From an uncultured Spirochaetales bacterium (GTDB taxonomy: Bacteria > Spirochaetota > Spirochaetia > Sphaerochaetales > Sphaerochaetaceae), in the NCBI GenBank assembly GCA_945947045.1, contig CAMEXG010000010.1, positions 1-22,925 of the forward strand: DNA of 22,925 bases. The letters are read 5' to 3'. Positions 22,355-22,925 of this stretch are shown in pieces. The position numbers and the translations under genes are program-made. Position 1 is the stretch's first letter, and the number at the start of each line of letters is the position of its first letter. Under the pieces are notes generated by a model. The model made no database searches. It was not told where the DNA came from and saw nothing but the letters and a program-made list of their open reading frames with translations.

Positions 22355-22925
22355 TGAACTACGTTGCCATAGACTTTGAGACAGCAGCATGCAGAATGGA
22401 CAGTGCATGTGCCCTTGGTCTCGTAAGGTTCGATTCGGAAGGAGAGATACTTGATTCTTGGTACTCTCTAATAAGACCACCTGTACTTCAGTTTGACGAT
22501 GTGTGCACACAAGTTCATCATCTTTCCCCCATCGAGATATCAAAAGCACCTACACTTCTTGACCTTTGGCCGGAGATAAGTGGGTTTATTAAGAATGACC
22601 CCCTGGTTGCCCATAATGCCCAGTTTGATATGAATGTCCTGAGACACACTCTTGTCGCTTGGAATCTTGGAGTTCCTCCTTATAAGTATTTCTGCACCCT
22701 TTCTTTATCAAGAAAACTGTGGAAGGGTAGAAGAAGTTATAAGCTCACATCCTTGGCTGAAGACTTGGGGTGGGAATATGACGCACATAATGCTCTGGCT
22801 GATGCTGAAACCTGTGGTAAGCTATTCTCCAGGTTGTGTGGGGAAGTTCTGTTTGATGATAATGTAGCAGCAAGATTCTTCTCCCGTATCTATAAGAAGG
22901 GAGAAAAGCATGTGTTTCCAGAGAC
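22354..22925 (+). CDS. DnaQ-like 3'-5' exonuclease (partial, runs off the right edge)
   Basis: The frame opens at ATG 22354, in a TGATG overlap with manA, and remains open for 190 codons to the end of the window. All DEDDh exonuclease motifs are present: ExoI DFET (D7, E9), ExoII HNAQFD (D92) and ExoIII DAHNALADAE (H145, D150). It resembles stand-alone epsilon-subunit-like exonucleases that degrade DNA or RNA ends in repair; PolC-type and RNase T-like relatives share these motifs. What follows residue 190 is unknown; some relatives carry a BRCT or other C-terminal domain. Coupling to manA looks like gene packing rather than shared function. GAGG about 11 nt upstream may serve as ribosome binding site. 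Confidence 0.88.
   Translation, partial: MNYVAIDFETAACRMDSACALGLVRFDSEGEILDSWYSLIRPPVLQFDDVCTQVHHLSPIEISKAPTLLDLWPEISGFIKNDPLVAHNAQFDMNVLRHTLVAWNLGVPPYKYFCTLSLSRKLWKGRRSYKLTSLAEDLGWEYDAHNALADAETCGKLFSRLCGEVLFDDNVAARFFSRIYKKGEKHVFPE

Noticed and set aside
1..22925. CRISPR arrays, insertion sequences and prophage genes
   Set aside because: No regularly spaced repeats, transposase or phage structural genes were found on either strand.

Overview
The window looks like chromosome from an AT-rich, diderm bacterium, most likely a member of the Spirochaetota (inference). The basis is several signal-peptide-bearing beta-barrel proteins ending in an aromatic residue, two Wzi-like capsule assembly barrels, a pair of secreted proteins that resemble spirochaete-restricted families, and a MalK/UgpC-type sugar-transport ATPase. 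No phage, transposon, CRISPR or plasmid signature was seen.

Region 1 (1-16447) is a surface-polysaccharide locus. The end of an unidentified gene and a hexapeptide acetyltransferase (50-637) finish an operon that enters from the left. It runs head-on into a two-gene minus-strand operon (GT2 at 1726-2622, then GT4 at 624-1733). A 105-bp divergent promoter region (2623-2727) then starts a 13.7-kb, 12-gene plus-strand operon with overlapping or nearly touching genes: GT4, GT4, GT2, TupA-like ATP-grasp ligase, GT4, second TupA-like ATP-grasp ligase, Wzi-like barrel, short priming phosphoglycosyl transferase, Omp85-like barrel with one POTRA-like domain, two tandem paralogous secreted proteins, and a second Wzi-like protein. 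The priming enzyme would load the first sugar phosphate on undecaprenyl phosphate. The GTs would extend it, the ATP-grasp enzymes could add amino-acid or peptide substituents, and the outer-membrane and secreted proteins would handle export or anchoring. No Wzx, Wzy, Wza/Wzc or ABC exporter is visible, so export must be encoded elsewhere or use the unusual outer-membrane set seen here.

Region 2 (16448-19218) holds a periplasmic or membrane-associated PAP2 phosphatase with a predicted leaderless promoter, an orphan MalK/UgpC/MsmX-type ABC ATPase with a clear terminator, and a divergent TetR regulator with a 26-bp palindrome over its promoter.

Region 3 (19184-21072) is a CorC/HlyC (CNNM/CBS) transporter-like gene. 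A strong promoter lies 140 nt before its coding region, and the leader between them can fold and can mask the ribosome binding site: a candidate metal-responsive RNA. About 370 bp of non-coding DNA follow.

Region 4 (21073-22925) has tRNA-Gly(CCC) on the minus strand, then mannose-6-phosphate isomerase (manA) and, overlapping its stop by one base, a DnaQ-like exonuclease that runs off the right edge. ManA links central sugar metabolism to mannose-derived glycan precursors, but it is not in the glycan operon.
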